NCBI GenBank assembly: GCA_041987205.1
Contig: JBHIWX010000136.1
Location: forward strand, 1-7,709
Direction of reading: 5' to 3'
Source of the DNA: BOKV01 sp041987205
Lineage (GTDB): Bacteria; Pseudomonadota; Alphaproteobacteria; Rhizobiales; Rhizobiaceae
DNA: 7,709 bases
This document shows positions 5,632-7,709 of this stretch, one piece after another. Position 1 is the stretch's first letter; each line of letters opens with the position of its first letter. The translations under genes and the position numbers were made by a program. Below the pieces are notes generated by a model. The model saw nothing but the letters and a program-made list of their open reading frames with translations. It ran no database searches and was not told the origin of the DNA.

Positions 5632-6072
5632 TCACTGTCTCGCAAGCAGGATGAGGAGGATGAAGCCAAGTCCGATGGCGATGCAAAGCGGCGAATAGCA
5701 GCGCCGGTCAAGCGTCGCGAACGGTTCTTCGGGGAAACGCGCCCGGAACGCAGGCCAGTAGCCGGCAAGTCCGCGCCCGGTGAAAACGATGGCGAGCACG
5801 ATCATGCCGAGCCAGACCAGCGATTGCGGCAGGGGATAGGGAATGAGCGCCGTCCACATCAGCGGCCACACGGCGGCGAAGAAGATCAGGCCGGCGACCG
5901 CGAGGGTCATCTCGCGCGACGGCAGGTGGCGAACGCCGGGGCTGCCGACCACCCTCCTCGCCAGCGAGACCTCGTCGGTTCCCGGCCAAAGCCCGCCAAG
6001 CGCCCAGTAGACATGGAGCACCGCGATCACGGCCAGGATGGCGGACAGGAAGACGGCGAGCGGCACGATCAT
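5632..6072 (-). CDS. DUF3995 four-helix membrane protein
   Basis: This 146-residue integral membrane protein has four hydrophobic segments at about 4-25, 56-76, 84-103 and 127-144. HVYWALGG (20-27) near the end of helix 1, GRGLAGYWP (99-107) after helix 3 and LDRRCYSPLC (121-130) before helix 4 match the pattern I associate with DUF3995, a family of unknown function. The ATG at 6072 follows the ureF stop by two bases, with AGGA about 8 bases upstream inside ureF, and the stop lies one base before ureG. It is thus locked into the middle of the urease accessory operon. A role in nickel, urea or ammonia movement is only a guess from context. Confidence 0.85.
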   Translation of the reverse strand: MIVPLAVFLSAILAVIAVLHVYWALGGLWPGTDEVSLARRVVGSPGVRHLPSREMTLAVAGLIFFAAVWPLMWTALIPYPLPQSLVWLGMIVLAIVFTGRGLAGYWPAFRARFPEEPFATLDRRCYSPLCIAIGLGFILLILLARQ

Positions 6073-6074
6073 GG

Positions 6075-6743
6075 TCAGGTCCTGAAAATCCGCGATTCCA
6101 GCGTCTCGTGGTTCATGGCCGCGATCTCGGCGATCAGGGTCGCGCTGCCCAGATCATCGAGCGTCGAGGTTGAGGCCCGGCGTGCGGTTTCCAGAATGAC
6201 CGGCTCCAGTTCGGCCAGCAGCCGCACACCGCCATTCTGACCGGTCAACGACAGACGGATGGCTGCCTGTATCTGGTTGGTCACGGCGGCGTTGAGGAAG
6301 GCCGGTAGGATGTCGTCCAGCGCGACGCCGATCCGCGCCGATATCGCACCGACGGCAACGGGATAGGCCGGCTCGGCCGGCAGGCCATCCGCCGGCCAGG
6401 CCTGCGTCGCGGCCTGCACGAAGGCCGCACCCTGCGCCGTCGTCTCGGTGTGGCGGCCGGCAGAGCCCGCAAGCGCCAACGCCAGTTCATTAAGATCCGC
6501 CAGTTCGTTCACCTCGGCCAGTGCCTCGCCCACCTGTGCGAGGCGCCAGCCCTGCGCCACCAAGACAGCGTCGTTCCACAGCGTGCCGACGCGCAGCAGA
6601 TCGCCGAGCCATTTGCCGAGCGTTGCCTCATCACTGACGAGGCCTTCGGCGGCGGCCTGTTCGAGGCCCGAGGAAAAGGAGAAGGCGCCGACCGGAAAGG
6701 CCGGCGACAGCATGGTCATCAGGCGAACGAGTTCGCGGCTCAT
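6075..6743 (-). CDS. ureF: Urease accessory protein UreF
   Basis: UreF is the all-helical protein that bridges UreD/UreH and UreG in the urease activation complex and gates GTP use. The 222-residue product starts with the family's N-terminal block LMTMLSPAFPVGAFSFSSGL (8-27). It contains the AVTNQIQAAIRL helix (153-164) and ends in the typical NHETLESRIFRT tail (211-222), which in known complexes contacts UreD. The ATG at 6743 overlaps the stop of the YrhK-domain gene (ATGA), and no good ribosome binding site is seen. It is therefore probably translated by re-initiation from that gene. The frame is open to 6857, but the residues beyond 6743 lie inside the neighbouring gene and do not resemble UreF. 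Confidence 0.95.
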   Translation of the reverse strand: MSRELVRLMTMLSPAFPVGAFSFSSGLEQAAAEGLVSDEATLGKWLGDLLRVGTLWNDAVLVAQGWRLAQVGEALAEVNELADLNELALALAGSAGRHTETTAQGAAFVQAATQAWPADGLPAEPAYPVAVGAISARIGVALDDILPAFLNAAVTNQIQAAIRLSLTGQNGGVRLLAELEPVILETARRASTSTLDDLGSATLIAEIAAMNHETLESRIFRT

Positions 6744-7021
6744 CGCGGGAACCGGCTGGCGAGATCGGCATAGTCGCCGATCGCCAGATAATGGAATTCC
6801 CGCACGACCCTGATGGTCGGCTTCATCATGAAGCACACCGAACCGATGACGAAGCACCAGATCGCCGGGTTTTCCAGCGACGCGTAGAAGAACATGGCCG
6901 AGCCAACGAGAAAGAGCAGCGCGGCAAGGAAATCGACTGTCGTGTAGGCGATCTCGTAGAGGGCGTAGATCCTGCGGCTGCGGAGAGAGTTCGTCCGGTT
7001 GTCCGGATTGAAGAATTTCAA
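6740..7021 (-). CDS. YrhK-domain small membrane protein with a TTG start
   Basis: The product is 93 residues. The N-terminal part (MKFFNPDNRTNS, RRIYALYEIAYT) and the PTIRVVREF block (68-76) match the YrhK-like pattern. Two hydrophobic segments, about 26-47 and 53-66, would place it in the inner membrane with both ends on the same side. Its function is unknown. The start is TTG at 7021, with AGGAG 8 bases upstream (7034-7030). No in-frame ATG occurs before residue 43, and MKFFNPDNR is the expected N-terminus. An out-of-frame ATG immediately after the AGGAG gives only three codons, and its stop overlaps the TTG. The gene lies 38 bases after ureE and overlaps ureF by 4 bases. Confidence 0.85.
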   Translation of the reverse strand: MKFFNPDNRTNSLRSRRIYALYEIAYTTVDFLAALLFLVGSAMFFYASLENPAIWCFVIGSVCFMMKPTIRVVREFHYLAIGDYADLASRFPR

Positions 7022-7059
7022 CGCCTCATCTCCTGTCTGCTTGCGCTGGGCCGCTGCCG

Positions 7060-7626
7060 TCAGTCGGCATGCCCATGGTCGTGGCCGCGAGAATGGTCAT
7101 GTTCGTGAGAATGCCCGTGCCCATGGGCGTGCTCATGGGCATGGCCGTGCGCATGAGCACCCGAATGGTGATGGTGTTGTGGCTGGTGCGGATCGCCATA
7201 GGCCCCGCCTTCCGGATCGAAGGGGACTTCGGTCTCGGCAATTTCGGCGCCGAGGCCCTTCAGCATGTCCGCGATGACATGGTCGCGTCGGATCAGGATG
7301 TGATCGGCAAGTATCTGCGCGGGCAGATGGCGGTTGCCGATCTGCCAGGCCAGCGCCAGCAAATGGCGCGCGTCGCGGCCGCGCACTTCCAGCAGCGCTT
7401 CAGGTTCGGCGACGACCTCGATCACCCGCCCATCGTCCAGCACCAGCCCGTCGCCATGACGTAGCAGGACGGCCTTTGGCAGGTCGAGCAGGAAATCGAT
7501 GCCGGGTTGGCCTTCGAACGCGTCGGAGGTCATCGCCATGCGTCGGCGATGACGCGCCGACTCGTCCAGCGTGATGCGTCCGGCGGGATTGTGAAAATGT
7601 CTTGTGATGGAAGTCGCGGTCGGCAT
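7060..7626 (-). CDS. ureE: Urease nickel chaperone UreE with a very His-rich tail
   Basis: UreE binds cytoplasmic nickel and hands it to UreG. The 188-residue protein has the N-terminal peptide-binding-like domain (about 1-75), with HRRRMAM (26-32) and FLLDLPKAVLLRHGDGLVL (45-63) as family landmarks. The ferredoxin-like metal domain (about 78-148) has GNRHLPAQI (97-105) with the conserved dimer-interface His100, and DH at 108-109. The tail from 147 to 188 has 19 histidines in 42 residues, mostly alternating with Ala, Gly, Glu or Asp. Such tails store several nickel ions. I start at ATG 7626; a TTG at 7656 is in frame but would only add residues before the usual UreE N-terminus, and neither start has a strong ribosome binding site. 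It is the first gene of the visible urease run; ureC probably lies just to the right. Confidence 0.95.
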   Translation of the reverse strand: MPTATSITRHFHNPAGRITLDESARHRRRMAMTSDAFEGQPGIDFLLDLPKAVLLRHGDGLVLDDGRVIEVVAEPEALLEVRGRDARHLLALAWQIGNRHLPAQILADHILIRRDHVIADMLKGLGAEIAETEVPFDPEGGAYGDPHQPQHHHHSGAHAHGHAHEHAHGHGHSHEHDHSRGHDHGHAD

Positions 7627-7654
7627 GACCGCGATCTTACTACCGAAATTTCGC

Positions 7655-7691
7655 AATTTGCCAGCGCCTCTGCAGGCGCAGACGCAAAATT
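7655..7691. repeat. Two-part inverted repeat upstream of ureE
   Basis: GCGCCT (7664-7669) and AGGCGC (7674-7679) pair around a CTGC loop. Outside them, AATTTGC (7655-7661) pairs with GCAAAATT (7684-7691), one A being extra. The structure lies about 30 bases before the ureE start, in what is probably the gap between an upstream urease gene and ureE. It could be a transcript-processing or attenuating hairpin that sets ureE levels; a T-run is lacking on the minus strand, so it does not look like a full terminator. Confidence 0.45.
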
Positions 7692-7709
7692 CGGGCGCTT
7701 AGCGGCGGC

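Noticed and set aside
5497..6240. Plus-strand open frame (247 codons) opposite ureG, DUF3995 and ureF
   Set aside because: It spans three coupled genes on the other strand and has no family signature.
7062..7190. Tandem repeat array or CRISPR-like repeats
   Set aside because: The repeated CATG/GGC units are the codons of the histidine-rich UreE tail; there are no spacers.
7627..7709. C-terminal end of an upstream gene (for example ureC) on the minus strand
   Set aside because: Two frames run in from the right edge and stop here, but neither fragment has a recognisable UreC ending, so no gene can be assigned.

Overview
The window is GC-rich, gene-dense bacterial chromosome. It probably comes from an alphaproteobacterium, most likely of the rhizobial order (Hyphomicrobiales). 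The reasons are the urease accessory order ureE-ureF-ureG with small membrane-protein genes between them, a DUF6494-type protein next to an Mrp/ApbC ATPase that has no CxxC motif, and frequent TTG starts and ATGA-type junctions. I cannot name a genus.

Layout. Positions 1-171 hold a structured non-coding stretch and possibly the first codons of a minus-strand gene that leaves the window. Positions 172-900 (minus) encode an alpha/beta hydrolase. Reading divergently from it are a VOC (glyoxalase/extradiol-fold) protein (1104-1697) and a glutathione S-transferase-like protein (1738-2424), which form a short plus-strand operon. After a hairpin and an AT-rich promoter-like patch comes a secreted Met/His-rich protein of unknown function (2571-3224) with an internal duplication. 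The 216-base gap 3225-3440 holds an AT-rich palindrome on a possible promoter, a 10-codon ORF and a strong bidirectional terminator; this is the best candidate in the window for an undescribed small RNA or leader.

From 3441 to the right edge all genes read on the minus strand. In transcription order they are ureE (7626-7060), a YrhK-domain membrane protein (7021-6740), ureF (6743-6075), a DUF3995 membrane protein (6072-5632), ureG (5630-5004), then, after a 122-base gap, a DUF6494 small protein (4881-4690) and the Mrp/ApbC P-loop ATPase (4631-3441).

How they work together. UreE, UreF and UreG are nickel-delivery and GTPase chaperones that activate urease. The structural subunits (ureABC) and ureD are not present and should lie beyond the right edge. 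The two membrane proteins are joined to ureF and ureG by 4-base overlaps or 1-2 base gaps, so their translation is probably coupled to urease maturation, although neither is a classical urease gene. DUF6494 and Mrp look like a second unit, probably concerned with iron-sulphur cluster handling. The hydrolase/VOC/GST group suggests processing of an electrophilic or aromatic small molecule, with substrate unknown. No mobile element, CRISPR array, tRNA or rRNA was seen.
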